Positions 34,303 to 41,868 of a stretch of 64,000 bases of DNA are shown here, piece by piece. Positions within the stretch are counted from its first letter, which is position 1; each line of letters starts with the position of its first letter. The notes under the pieces were generated by a model, which ran no database searches, had not been told where the DNA came from, and worked only from the letters and a program-made list of their open reading frames with translations. The stretch is from positions 124,001 through 188,000 of the forward strand of contig CAJTHL010000004.1 of NCBI GenBank assembly GCA_910576205.1, read 5' to 3'. This stretch comes from Clostridia bacterium (GTDB taxonomy: Bacteria > Bacillota > Clostridia > Lachnospirales > Lachnospiraceae). A program made the translations under genes and the position numbers.

Positions 34303-36108
34303 CTAAGAAAATAATACCTCAAATTCCTCCCTGGTAACCTTTTCTTTTTCCAGGAGAAGCTCTGCTGTCCGATCCAGCACTTCCCGGTGTTCCAGGATAA
34401 TGGCCTTTGCTTTGGCATAGCACTCGTCCACAATGCGCTTCACCTCCGCGTCAATCTTTCCGGCAATATTTTCCCCGTAGCTCTTTGTGTGGGCCAGATC
34501 CCGCCCGATAAAGACTTCCTCGTCGTCGGAAGAGTAATTGACAGGCCCCAGCACCTCGGACATGCCGTATTTTGTCACCATAGCCCTGGCAAGCCCCGTG
34601 GCCTGCTTGATATCCTGGGATGCCCCGGTGGTGATGTCGTCAAAGATCAGCTCCTCCGCAATACGTCCGCCCATGGAGACCTGGATATCCTGGAGCATCC
34701 GTCCTTTGGTGTTGAACATCTCGTCTTTTTCCGGAAGCGGCATAGTATAGCCTGCCGCCTGGCCTGTGGGGACTATGGAGATAGTATACACCGGGCCCAC
34801 ATCCGGCAATACGTGGAACAGGATAGCATGGCCCGCCTCGTGGTAAGCCGTAATCCGTTTCTCTCTTTCCGAGATCACCCGGCTCTTTTTCTCCGCGCCC
34901 ACACCCACCTTAATAAAGGCCTTTCCGATATCCTCCTGGATAATAAACGCCCGATCCTCCTTGGCCGCATAGATAGCAGCCTCATTCAGCAGGTTTTCCA
35001 GGTCTGCCCCCGTCATGCCCGCCGTTGTCTGGGCGATCTGTTTTAAGTCCACATCCTCGCTTAAGGGTTTTCCCTTGGCATGTACATGGAGAATCTCTTC
35101 CCTGCCCCGCACATCCGGCTGTCCCACCACAACCTTTCTGTCAAAGCGGCCCGGCCGCAGGATGGCCGGATCCAGGATATCTGCACGGTTTGTGGCCGCC
35201 ATCACGATAATGCCCTCGTTGACGCCAAAACCGTCCATCTCCACCAGAAGCTGGTTCAAGGTCTGCTCCCGCTCGTCGTGGCCGCCGCCCATACCCGTTC
35301 CCCGGCGTCTGGCCACCGCGTCGATCTCGTCAATAAACACAATGCAGGGGGCGTTATGCTTGGCATCCTCAAAGAGATCCCGCACTCTGGAAGCGCCCAC
35401 GCCCACAAACATCTCCACAAAGTCGGAGCCGGAAATGCTGAAGAAGGGTACGCCCGCCTCCCCGGCCACCGCCTTGGCCAGCAGGGTCTTTCCTGTTCCC
35501 GGAGGGCCCACTAAAATAACGCCCTTGGGAATCCTTGCTCCAAGCTGGATATATTTCTGGGGGAATTTCAGGAAATCCACGATCTCCTTTAAGTCCTCTT
35601 TCTCCTCCTGCAATCCGGCCACGCTCTTAAAAGTCACGTCAATCTGGTCCTGGGTGGTCATCCGGGCGCGGCTTTTCCCGAAATTCATCATCTTGTTGTT
35701 GCCGCCTCCGGCCTGCTGGTTCATAATGGTCACCATCAGGAACACCACCACCACGGCCACCATCAGGGGAATCCCAAGGCTGGTCATCCAGCTGTTGTCC
35801 GTGGCCTTCTTAAAGGTGACAGGGATATCCCCAGCCGTAAGCAGGTCCTTTGCCTCCACCGTATCCGGGACATTCACTTCCTTTACGGAGCCGTCCGTCA
35901 GCGTTATCGTCACCGTTCCGCTGGAGGGCGCCGCTACATTTGTGGAAATCACCGCACTGGAAATTTCCTCTTTCTCAATCAGTTCCAAAAACTGGGTATA
36001 AGAAAACTCGTTCTGGGACTGAAGCTGCCCGGTAAAGCTGCTGACTGCAAAGATAGCAAGCATGACCACAAGCAGGTAAAATACCATCACTCTGATTTGC
36101 CTGTTCAA
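34303..36108 (-). CDS. ftsH: ATP-dependent zinc metalloprotease FtsH
   Basis: 601 residues. Two N-terminal membrane helices (about 8-26 and 108-128) flank a small external domain. The AAA module has Walker A GPPGTGKT at 201-208, Walker B IVFIDEID near 257-264, and the SRH with arginine fingers after [11 protein letters not shown]. The protease motif HEAGH is at 423-427. FtsH degrades unneeded or damaged membrane and cytosolic proteins. It overlaps the hpt stop by 4 bp, completing a tilS-hpt-ftsH operon like that of Bacillus. It is slightly shorter than B. subtilis FtsH (637), mainly in the C-terminal tail. Confidence 0.97.
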   Translation of the reverse strand: MNRQIRVMVFYLLVVMLAIFAVSSFTGQLQSQNEFSYTQFLELIEKEEISSAVISTNVAAPSSGTVTITLTDGSVKEVNVPDTVEAKDLLTAGDIPVTFKKATDNSWMTSLGIPLMVAVVVVFLMVTIMNQQAGGGNNKMMNFGKSRARMTTQDQIDVTFKSVAGLQEEKEDLKEIVDFLKFPQKYIQLGARIPKGVILVGPPGTGKTLLAKAVAGEAGVPFFSISGSDFVEMFVGVGASRVRDLFEDAKHNAPCIVFIDEIDAVARRRGTGMGGGHDEREQTLNQLLVEMDGFGVNEGIIVMAATNRADILDPAILRPGRFDRKVVVGQPDVRGREEILHVHAKGKPLSEDVDLKQIAQTTAGMTGADLENLLNEAAIYAAKEDRAFIIQEDIGKAFIKVGVGAEKKSRVISEREKRITAYHEAGHAILFHVLPDVGPVYTISIVPTGQAAGYTMPLPEKDEMFNTKGRMLQDIQVSMGGRIAEELIFDDITTGASQDIKQATGLARAMVTKYGMSEVLGPVNYSSDDEEVFIGRDLAHTKSYGENIAGKIDAEVKRIVDECYAKAKAIILEHREVLDRTAELLLEKEKVTREEFEVLFS

Positions 36109-36650
36109 CTCTCTTCCTCCTGTTTATCAAACTCTAAAACGCCTATATAGGGAAGATTCCGGTACTTCTGATCAAAGTCCAGCCCGTAGCCCACCACAAA
36201 CTCGTCGGGAATCTGAAAGCCCGTATACTTTACCTCCACATCCACCACCCTGCGGGAAGGCTTATCCAGCAGCGTACATATGCTCATGGTTCTGGGCTTC
36301 CGCTGGCCAAGAAGCTTCACCAGATGGCTCAGTGTCCGTCCGGAATCAATAATATCCTCCACAATAATCACATTTTTATCATTTAAAGGTTCGTCCAGAT
36401 CCTTGCTCAGGCGAACCACTCCGCTGGATCTGGTTTCCGCCCCATAGCTGGATACCTGCATAAAATCCAGCGTTACCGGCACGGTAATCCGTTTTGCCAG
36501 CTCGCACACAAAAAAAGCGCTCCCTTTCAGAATACAGACCAGGTGTACTGCCTCGCCGGCAAAATCCTCACTGATCCGCTTTCCCATTTCCTCAATCCTG
36601 GAATCCAGTTCCTTCTCCGGAATCATCACCCTTATCTTTTCCGTCATCAT
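36105..36650 (-). CDS. hpt: hypoxanthine phosphoribosyltransferase
   Basis: 181 residues from the ATG at 36650 (GGAGG upstream). The PRPP-binding loop VIIVEDIIDSGRTL is near residues 94-107, and the flexible-loop SSYGAETRSSG and C-terminal PDEFVVGYGLDFDQKYRNLP are typical of hypoxanthine/guanine salvage enzymes. It converts hypoxanthine or guanine plus PRPP to IMP or GMP in the cytoplasm. Its first 59 bp overlap the end of tilS in another frame, so translation is probably coupled. Confidence 0.95.
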   Translation of the reverse strand: MMTEKIRVMIPEKELDSRIEEMGKRISEDFAGEAVHLVCILKGSAFFVCELAKRITVPVTLDFMQVSSYGAETRSSGVVRLSKDLDEPLNDKNVIIVEDIIDSGRTLSHLVKLLGQRKPRTMSICTLLDKPSRRVVDVEVKYTGFQIPDEFVVGYGLDFDQKYRNLPYIGVLEFDKQEEES

Positions 36651-38085
36651 CCGTTCCTCCAGATACTGCCACCTTGAGCAGCCGTCTTGTCTTTTCTGTA
36701 ACCTTGTACGCCTCGCTGATCCGCATTCCAAAGACCCACAGCACATGGCTTCCCTCTGCCAGAAGAAGCAGTTCCTCCCGCTTTCCCCTGGGCACCTTCT
36801 GATCTATGAGATAATCCTTCAGTTTTTTGCGCCCATGCTCCCTGTTAATCTCCAGGAAATCCCCTGCTCTCCGGGTACGAATTGCCAGGCATTTTTTTAT
36901 TGTATCATAATCAAACCATTTCGTATATGTTTTTTCTGGAATTCCCTGATAATTTTTTACATTTTCTACCGAAAATTCCCACACAAGGCCGTTTATCTCA
37001 TAAATACCGGGTATCTGCGCCTCCACAGCCAGCGGCGCCGCTTCCTTTCCCTTATGCCGGGGCCTGCCGGATTCTCCGTCTCCATCCGGTGTCCTGTCCC
37101 TTTGCCGCCCAGGCGCCTCCTCCAGCACCAGATAGCCGTATTCCCGCCTGGCCCGGATTCCATAGGGCAGGCAGAGCTCCTTTCCGCTCTCCTTTCCGGC
37201 AAGCTCAAGAAGCCCCTCCAGATGAAGGGCAGAGATATCCTTAAGGCCGCGTCCCAGCAGCAGGAGGGCCCTTTGCAGCGCCATGGTGCGCATAAGCTCC
37301 TCCTGCTGCCAGAACACCGCCAGCTCCAGCCGGATCTGCCCCTTCTCTTCGGCCGCGCAGGCGGCATACGCCTCCTCCGCCTTCTTATCCAGATATTCCT
37401 TTACCTGTCTGAGCCGCCCGGCCGCCTCCGCCACATGGGTGGCCGCCTGGCTCTGAATCTCCCGCTGCACATAGGGCAGCACATGGAGTCTTAGCTTATT
37501 CCGGGCAAAATCTGCCTGGAGATTCGTCTCGTCCATGCGCCAGGAAATCCCTTTTCCGGCAAGCCACTCCTCGATTTCCCTGCGGCTTACCCCAAGGAGG
37601 GGCCGGATCACATTGCCTCGCACAGGTTCCATGCCGCACAGGCCCCCAAGGCCGCTTCCCCGGAACAGATGAAAGAGAACCGTCTCCGCCTGGTCATCCC
37701 GGTGATGGGCAACAGCGATCTTGTCCGCCCCGTTTTCCCGGCACACCCGGGAAAAGCAGGCGTAGCGAAGCGCCCGGCCCGCCTCCTCAAGGCCCAGTCC
37801 CTCCCCGGCCGCCTTCTCTGGCACATTCACATGAAAAACCCGAAGGGGAATCCCCCGCTCCCGGCACAGGCTTTCCACAAAGGCCGCGTCCTCAAGGGCA
37901 GCCCTCCCCCGGATTCCGTGCTCCACATGAACCGCGGTCAGCTCAAAGCGCAAAGTCTCCCGCAGGGCTTCCAGCGCCAGCAGCAGACATACCGAATCCG
38001 CCCCTCCCGACACGCCCGCCGCCACATGATCCCCGACCTCTATCATCCCATAACGCCCCACATATTCCAGAACCCGTGAAAGCAT
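36592..38085 (-). CDS. tilS: tRNA(Ile)-lysidine synthetase
   Basis: 497 residues. The PP-loop SGGADS is at 26-31, preceded by the usual VAAGV strand, and HHRDDQAET follows near residue 130. The C-terminal TilS domain (RAGDFLEINREHGRKKLKDYLID) is complete. TilS lysidinylates C34 of tRNA-Ile(CAU) so that it reads AUA. It has its own promoter immediately after the spoIIE gene and AAAGGGGGAAAG before the ATG. The 3' end overlaps hpt by 59 bp. Confidence 0.95.
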   Translation of the reverse strand: MLSRVLEYVGRYGMIEVGDHVAAGVSGGADSVCLLLALEALRETLRFELTAVHVEHGIRGRAALEDAAFVESLCRERGIPLRVFHVNVPEKAAGEGLGLEEAGRALRYACFSRVCRENGADKIAVAHHRDDQAETVLFHLFRGSGLGGLCGMEPVRGNVIRPLLGVSRREIEEWLAGKGISWRMDETNLQADFARNKLRLHVLPYVQREIQSQAATHVAEAAGRLRQVKEYLDKKAEEAYAACAAEEKGQIRLELAVFWQQEELMRTMALQRALLLLGRGLKDISALHLEGLLELAGKESGKELCLPYGIRARREYGYLVLEEAPGRQRDRTPDGDGESGRPRHKGKEAAPLAVEAQIPGIYEINGLVWEFSVENVKNYQGIPEKTYTKWFDYDTIKKCLAIRTRRAGDFLEINREHGRKKLKDYLIDQKVPRGKREELLLLAEGSHVLWVFGMRISEAYKVTEKTRRLLKVAVSGGTDDDGKDKGDDSGEGTGFQD

Positions 38086-38138
38086 GTTCTTTCCCCCTTT
38101 GCCCCGGTTTTCCGTTCACCCATACGCTTACAGGAAAA

Positions 38139-38167
38139 AGTATAATCAAATGCCGCGCAAAATGCAA
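38139..38167 (-). promoter_or_regulatory. promoter of tilS-hpt-ftsH
   Basis: Minus strand: -35 TTGCAT (38167-38162), 17 bp spacer, -10 TATACT (38144-38139). It begins 9 bp after the spoIIE stop. Confidence 0.75.
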
Positions 38168-38175
38168 GTCTGTCC

Positions 38176-39576
38176 TCATCGCTTCCACATACCCAGAGCC
38201 AGAATGGTCATGTCATCCGAGGGGGCTTTCTTCTCAAAATCCAGGGCCCTCTCCAGCAGATAATCTGCCACCTCCTGGGGGCTCTCCGAGGGACATTTCA
38301 GGATTATCTCTTTCATCAGCTCCTCCTGGCGGCCGGCCGGAAGCGCGTCCAGCACCCCGTCCGTTACCATTATCACCATATCCCCATCATACAGCTTTTT
38401 ATTTACAGTCTCCAGATCCAGCTGGTGAAACACCCCCGCCGGAAGGCTGGTGGAGGAAATAGTCTCCACTTGATGGTCCCGCCTGATAAAGGTGGTGGAC
38501 GCCCCCACCTTCAGAAATTCGCAGATGCCGCTGTAGAGATTGATGGAGCACATGTCAATGGTGGAAAAGGACTGGCCATCCGAGTGAATCAGCAGGGCGG
38601 AATTAATCATGCGCACCGCTGTCTCCTTGGAAAAGCCCGCTTCCAGAAACTGCTCCAAAAGGTCGATTACCCGCTCGCTTTCCCGGTATGCCTTTACCCC
38701 CGAGCCCATTCCGTCCGACAGGGAAGCCAGAAGCTGCCCCTCCTTTCTGGTATAGACAGAAAAATTGTCCCCGGAAATCTGCTCCTTATTCTTCACCGCC
38801 TTTTTCACCCCGTAGAGCACCTCAAAATTTGTCCGCTCCAGAAAGAGCACGGTGATCTTCTCCCCTGTCACAAAAGAGCGGCTGTCCCGGGCCGGCATCA
38901 TAGGCTTGTCCAGGATTCTGGAAACCGCCTCCGCCACATCTTTTACGGCCACGCACTGGCGGCGTCTGGCAGACAGCGTAAGATAGACCTCCCTCTTCTT
39001 GTTGTCCGGCTCGTAGACCAGGACAGAGTGTACCTGAAGCCCCATGCCTTTAAGCTTTTTGCGCAGAGATTCCTCATCTCTCTCGTCCGTATGTAAATCC
39101 CACACATGTTCCGCCGTGTCCCCCATAATATGGGCCATCTCCATCAACTGCTGGGACACGGCCTCCCGGTTTTCCTCAAGCCTGGTATTCCAGAGCAGTT
39201 CGATCTTGTCCGCTGTATCCATGGCCGCCTGCTGGCAGAACCTCTCCCTTCCCATCTTTACAGACGGCGCAAAGCTGCCTGCCAATGTCTGGAAGGCCAG
39301 TTCATAGTCCCGGATCCGCTCCCTGGCCGGATGCAGAATCAAGTGCTCGTCCTCCTCCTCTTTAGGCAGCGGGGTCATGAGCCACTCCAGAATCCCTCCG
39401 CACAAAATCGTTAGGGAGCACACCAGAGTCCCCTGGGCGATGCCCATCATAATCACAAAGTGCTGGTCTGTCTGTAAGAGTCCTACCCCGATCTGCATGG
39501 CCGTCACACAGCAGCCCGCTATAATTCCGTACAGCCACCTATAGCCTGTCCCCTTTTGCTCTTCGTCCCATTTCAT
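38176..39576 (-). CDS. spoIIE: SpoIIE-type protein phosphatase with a reduced membrane domain
   Basis: 466 residues from the ATG at 39576. An upstream in-frame start lies inside the promoter and is excluded. Two membrane helices (about residues 12-31 and 38-62) precede a central region of about 150 residues and a PP2C-type phosphatase: SLSDGMGSG near 280, then SALLIHSDGQSFSTIDMCSINLYSG and VIMVTDGVLDALP. B. subtilis SpoIIE is 827 residues with ten helices, so the membrane part here is much reduced. SpoIIE dephosphorylates SpoIIAA-P and so activates sigma-F in the forespore. Position between divIC-like and tilS genes supports orthology, and the promoter has Spo0A-type features (separate entry). 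Confidence 0.88.
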   Translation of the reverse strand: MKWDEEQKGTGYRWLYGIIAGCCVTAMQIGVGLLQTDQHFVIMMGIAQGTLVCSLTILCGGILEWLMTPLPKEEEDEHLILHPARERIRDYELAFQTLAGSFAPSVKMGRERFCQQAAMDTADKIELLWNTRLEENREAVSQQLMEMAHIMGDTAEHVWDLHTDERDEESLRKKLKGMGLQVHSVLVYEPDNKKREVYLTLSARRRQCVAVKDVAEAVSRILDKPMMPARDSRSFVTGEKITVLFLERTNFEVLYGVKKAVKNKEQISGDNFSVYTRKEGQLLASLSDGMGSGVKAYRESERVIDLLEQFLEAGFSKETAVRMINSALLIHSDGQSFSTIDMCSINLYSGICEFLKVGASTTFIRRDHQVETISSTSLPAGVFHQLDLETVNKKLYDGDMVIMVTDGVLDALPAGRQEELMKEIILKCPSESPQEVADYLLERALDFEKKAPSDDMTILALGMWKR

Positions 39577-39639
39577 TGCCGCCACTTCCTTTCGCTCATT
39601 CCGGGCCCCGCTTCCCTGCGCCGGCTCCGGTAGTTGCTG

Positions 39640-39672
39640 ATTATAGAGAACGAAAAGGAAATATTTTGTCAA
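39640..39672 (-). promoter_or_regulatory. spoIIE promoter with 21-bp spacer
   Basis: Minus strand: TTGACA (39672-39667) and TATAAT (39645-39640) are separated by 21 bp, too long for ordinary sigma-A promoters but the spacing known for Spo0A-activated spoIIE and spoIIG promoters in Bacillus. Confidence 0.65.
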
Positions 39673-39715
39673 ACAGAGTCCCTGGAATCCAAAAAAAATA
39701 CGACAGGATACGACT
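39665..39715 (-). promoter_or_regulatory. candidate 0A boxes of the spoIIE promoter
   Basis: The plus-strand TTTGTCAAA (39665-39673) matches the 0A-box form TTTGTCRAA and covers the -35. Upstream on the minus strand, AGTCGTA (39715-39709) and TGTCGTA (39705-39699) are direct repeats 3 bp apart, two and one mismatches from TGTCGAA. Confidence 0.5.
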
Positions 39716-39717
39716 GG

Positions 39718-39747
39718 AAAAGGACGGGTTATTTGTTCCCGTCCTTT
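39718..39747 (-). terminator. terminator after the divIC-like gene
   Basis: AAAGGACGGG pairs with CCCGTCCTTT around a 9-nt loop, followed on the minus strand by T residues. It separates the yabP-yabQ-divIC transcript from spoIIE. Confidence 0.75.
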
Positions 39748-39758
39748 CTTAAAGCCCT

Positions 39759-40061
39759 CTATTCTTTTGCCTTAAACAAAATCTCATCTTCATAAACAAG
39801 ACCCAGACGCTCCTTGGCAATCTCCTCCACAAACTTCTTGGTCTCCATATACTTCTTAAGCTCCTCAATCTCCAGTGTCCTCTGCTCCTCCTCGGCAATC
39901 TGGTCTTCCAGTTCCTGCCGCCGTCTCTCATAGGACGCTCTCTTTTCGTTCAGGTTTATGGTTCCAAAAGCGGCTACGGAAATCAGCGTCACCAGCGCAA
40001 AAAGAATCAGACGGACTTCCAGGCGCTTTTTCTGCCTTGTCCAATAATCAGCTCTTCTCAT
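39759..40061 (-). CDS. DivIC/FtsB-like septum formation initiator
   Basis: 100 residues. A basic cytoplasmic start is followed by one membrane helix (about 18-37), a coiled coil (about 40-75, RRQELEDQIAEEEQRTLEIEEL is its core) and a conserved end, VEEIAKERLGLVYEDEILFK. This is the size and layout of DivIC/FtsB, a divisome scaffold that works with FtsL and DivIB. It follows yabQ by 20 bp with its own AAGGGG site, as in the conserved yabP-yabQ-divIC-spoIIE order. Confidence 0.88.
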   Translation of the reverse strand: MRRADYWTRQKKRLEVRLILFALVTLISVAAFGTINLNEKRASYERRRQELEDQIAEEEQRTLEIEELKKYMETKKFVEEIAKERLGLVYEDEILFKAKE

Positions 40062-40081
40062 AGCCGCTCACCCCTTTCTCT

Positions 40082-40429
40082 CTATTTCTTTCGATGATTA
40101 CTTTTTATTATAAGGCTTCTTAAGCGGTTTTGCAATTTCTTTCTCAGATAATTCATCACTTTTCCAAGCTGAAGGCAAAGCAGCATCCCCAGCAGCACTG
40201 CCAGCAGGGCAAACCCCCGTATCATCCCGTCGTTTTCCACATACATCATCCTAAACAGCAGCAGCGCGTACACCACCCAGTAAAGAAGGTCTTCCAGGGC
40301 CATCCAGCCATTTCCGTGGTGTACCACCTGGCGGAACAGCCTTAGGCCGTCGTAAACCAGCGTGATTAAAATCCCCCACACAAAGGCCTTTGCGAAAAAT
40401 TCCAGTTCCCCTACAATCCGAGCGCTCAT
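40082..40429 (-). CDS. yabQ: YabQ family spore cortex biosynthesis protein
   Basis: 115 residues with three or four membrane helices and a basic C-terminal tail (KLQNRLRSLIIKSNHRKK). The early FAKAFVWGILITLVYDGLRLFRQVV matches YabQ, a membrane protein needed for spore cortex formation in the mother cell. B. subtilis YabQ is longer (about 210). It starts 5 bp after the yabP stop, so the two are translationally coupled. Confidence 0.85.
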   Translation of the reverse strand: MSARIVGELEFFAKAFVWGILITLVYDGLRLFRQVVHHGNGWMALEDLLYWVVYALLLFRMMYVENDGMIRGFALLAVLLGMLLCLQLGKVMNYLRKKLQNRLRSLIIKSNHRKK

Positions 40430-40434
40430 AGGCC

Positions 40435-40719
40435 TTACTTAAAGAGGCGGCCCAGCAGGGAGGCGCCCATCTTGTGGTAATCTGTGATCTCCGAATAGGT
40501 AAGGCTGTCAATCTGTCCCTCCACATCCACCTCGCCCTTTTCCAGGGTCAACCGGTTCACATGCAGGTCAGCTCCCTTTATGGTGAGCATCCCCTGCTCT
40601 GTCTCCAGCAGGATTTCCGAGATATCAAAAGAAATCACATCGATCACTCCGCTTATAGTACCTGTCCTTCTATTGTTCAAAAGCAGCTTGTGCGGCTTTG
40701 CGTACGACTTATCTTCCAA
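40435..40719 (-). CDS. yabP: YabP family sporulation protein
   Basis: 94 residues from a TTG at 40719; no ATG fits and the SD GGGGG lies 8 nt before it. The beta-rich sequence with MLTIKGADLHVNRLTLEKGEVDVEGQIDSLTYS is the YabP core shared with YqfC. YabP is required for correct spore coat or cortex assembly. The SD forms part of the 3' arm of a terminator-like hairpin (separate entry). yabQ follows by 5 bp. Confidence 0.9.
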   Translation of the reverse strand: MEDKSYAKPHKLLLNNRRTGTISGVIDVISFDISEILLETEQGMLTIKGADLHVNRLTLEKGEVDVEGQIDSLTYSEITDYHKMGASLLGRLFK

Positions 40720-40720
40720 T

Positions 40721-40767
40721 AAAAATACCCCCTAACATATTCAGCTACTGTAAATATATTAGGGGGC
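40721..40767 (-). terminator. terminator-like hairpin whose 3' arm holds the yabP ribosome-binding site
   Basis: CCCCCTAA (40766-40759) pairs with TTAGGGGG (40735-40728) with further A/T pairing inside, followed by TATTTTTA and the yabP TTG. It should terminate HU-S4 transcripts, yet the GGGGG is also the only SD for yabP. Confidence 0.75.
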
Positions 40768-40772
40768 GTCTT

Positions 40773-40780
40773 ATTATATG
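40773..40780 (-). promoter_or_regulatory. sigma-E-like -10 element before yabP
   Basis: CATATAAT on the minus strand resembles the sigma-E -10 (CATACAAT type). The -35 position (GTATTTA, spacer 15) is weak. A start 6-8 nt downstream would lie at the base of the hairpin 5' arm. Confidence 0.4.
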
Positions 40781-40792
40781 CTACTTTTTTAC

Positions 40793-41032
40793 TTATAAAT
40801 ACCGGTATAACTCTTTTGCTTCGTCTTTTTTTGAGGTATCCTGTATGTCCAGAACCTCAACCTTCACAGATTTCGTCCCAAATTGAATGGCAATTTCATC
40901 CCCGACCTTTACATCCAGGGAAGCCTTGGCTGTTTTTCCGTTTACCAGCACCCGGCCCGCGTCACAGGCTTCGTTTGCCACTGTGCGCCGTTTAATCAAT
41001 CTGGAAACCTTCAGATACTTGTCCAGACGCAT
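40793..41032 (-). CDS. S4-domain RNA-binding protein (RqcP/YabO-like)
   Basis: 79 residues consisting of one S4 fold: MRLDKYLKVSRLIKRRTVANEACDAGRVLVNGK and the following KVGDEIAIQFG. Small S4 proteins of this type (YabO/RqcP, HslR-like) bind the 50S subunit with obstructed peptidyl-tRNA and aid ribosome-associated quality control. It starts 3 bp after the HU stop; the position between HU and yabP is conserved across sporulating Firmicutes. Confidence 0.92.
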   Translation of the reverse strand: MRLDKYLKVSRLIKRRTVANEACDAGRVLVNGKTAKASLDVKVGDEIAIQFGTKSVKVEVLDIQDTSKKDEAKELYRYL

Positions 41033-41035
41033 GGC

Positions 41036-41308
41036 TTAGTTTACAGCGTCCTTCAGAGCCTTTCCTGCCTTGAACTTCGGAGCTTTGGAAGCAGCGATGG
41101 GCATGGGCTCGCCGGTGTGGGGGTTTCTTCCCTCTCTTGCCGCTCTCTCGATGGTCTCAAAGGTTCCGAAACCAACCAGCTGAATCTTCTCACCTTTCTT
41201 TAACTCCTCAGCAACCACATCAGTAAAAGCCTTCAGCGCTTTCTCCGCATCTTTTTTGGATAACTCTGTCTTCTCTGCAATCGCTGCAATCAACTCTGTT
41301 CTGTTCAT
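41036..41308 (-). CDS. hup: HU family DNA-binding protein
   Basis: 90 residues, the usual HU length. [25 protein letters not shown] is the helical dimer start; [23 protein letters not shown] is the DNA-binding arm with the conserved R-x-G-R-N-P. HU is an abundant nucleoid protein. A strong promoter and AGGAGG precede it. It is co-transcribed with the S4 protein. Confidence 0.97.
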   Translation of the reverse strand: MNRTELIAAIAEKTELSKKDAEKALKAFTDVVAEELKKGEKIQLVGFGTFETIERAAREGRNPHTGEPMPIAASKAPKFKAGKALKDAVN

Positions 41309-41396
41309 ACGTTGTTCCTCCTAAGATTCTTTCAAAGATAAATACTCGAATGATATGTTCCCTGTGTACTGTGTATATTCCATATCTTTCTAACTA

Positions 41397-41425
41397 TTTA
41401 TACCCGTTTCCGCCGCATTTGTCAA
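41397..41425 (-). promoter_or_regulatory. promoter of hup
   Basis: Minus strand: -35 TTGACA (41425-41420), 17 bp spacer, -10 TATAAA (41402-41397). The leader is about 85 nt. Confidence 0.8.
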
Positions 41426-41434
41426 GGGATTTCC

Positions 41435-41851
41435 TTATTTTCGCGCCTTTAGTTCTTTTTCCTTCTTTTTAATGGCCTCCCAGCTTGCAAGTCCCTCCTC
41501 CGGCGTTACGGCGGTGACATCTCCAAATACGTGGGGATGTCTGCGCACCAGCTTTGCGGCCAGGCCGTCCACCACATCCTCTATGGTAAACCGGCTCTCC
41601 TCCGCAGCAATCTGGCTGTGCATCAGTACCTGTAGCAGCACGTCTCCCAGCTCCTCGCACAGATTTTCGTCGTCCCTGTTTTCAATGGCCTCCACCGCCT
41701 CCTCACACTCATCCCGCAGACAGGGAATCATGGATTCGTGGGTCTGGGCCTTGTCCCAGGGACATCCGTGATCGCTGCGAAGCTCTGCCACAATCCCAAG
41801 CAGCTCCTCGTAGGTGTATCTTTTCTCCTGTTCCATGGCTTTTGTCTCCAT
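41435..41851 (-). CDS. mazG: MazG-type nucleotide pyrophosphohydrolase
   Basis: 138 residues, a single MazG domain. CPWDKAQTHESMIPCLRDECEEAVEAI contains the first E-E-x-x-E metal motif, and LCEELGDVLLQVLMHSQIA contains the second E-x-x-D. It hydrolyses (d)NTPs to NMP and PPi, probably for pool clean-up. Full-length E. coli MazG has two such domains; one-domain forms are common in Clostridia. It follows the phosphohexomutase gene by 17 bp and precedes the hup promoter. Confidence 0.92.
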   Translation of the reverse strand: METKAMEQEKRYTYEELLGIVAELRSDHGCPWDKAQTHESMIPCLRDECEEAVEAIENRDDENLCEELGDVLLQVLMHSQIAAEESRFTIEDVVDGLAAKLVRRHPHVFGDVTAVTPEEGLASWEAIKKKEKELKARK

Positions 41852-41868
41852 TTTGACGTGTCCCGGCT

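Noticed and set aside
35015..36001. Plus-strand open frame of 328 codons
   Set aside because: Antisense to ftsH, Ser/Pro/Thr-rich in the way of reverse-frame translations.
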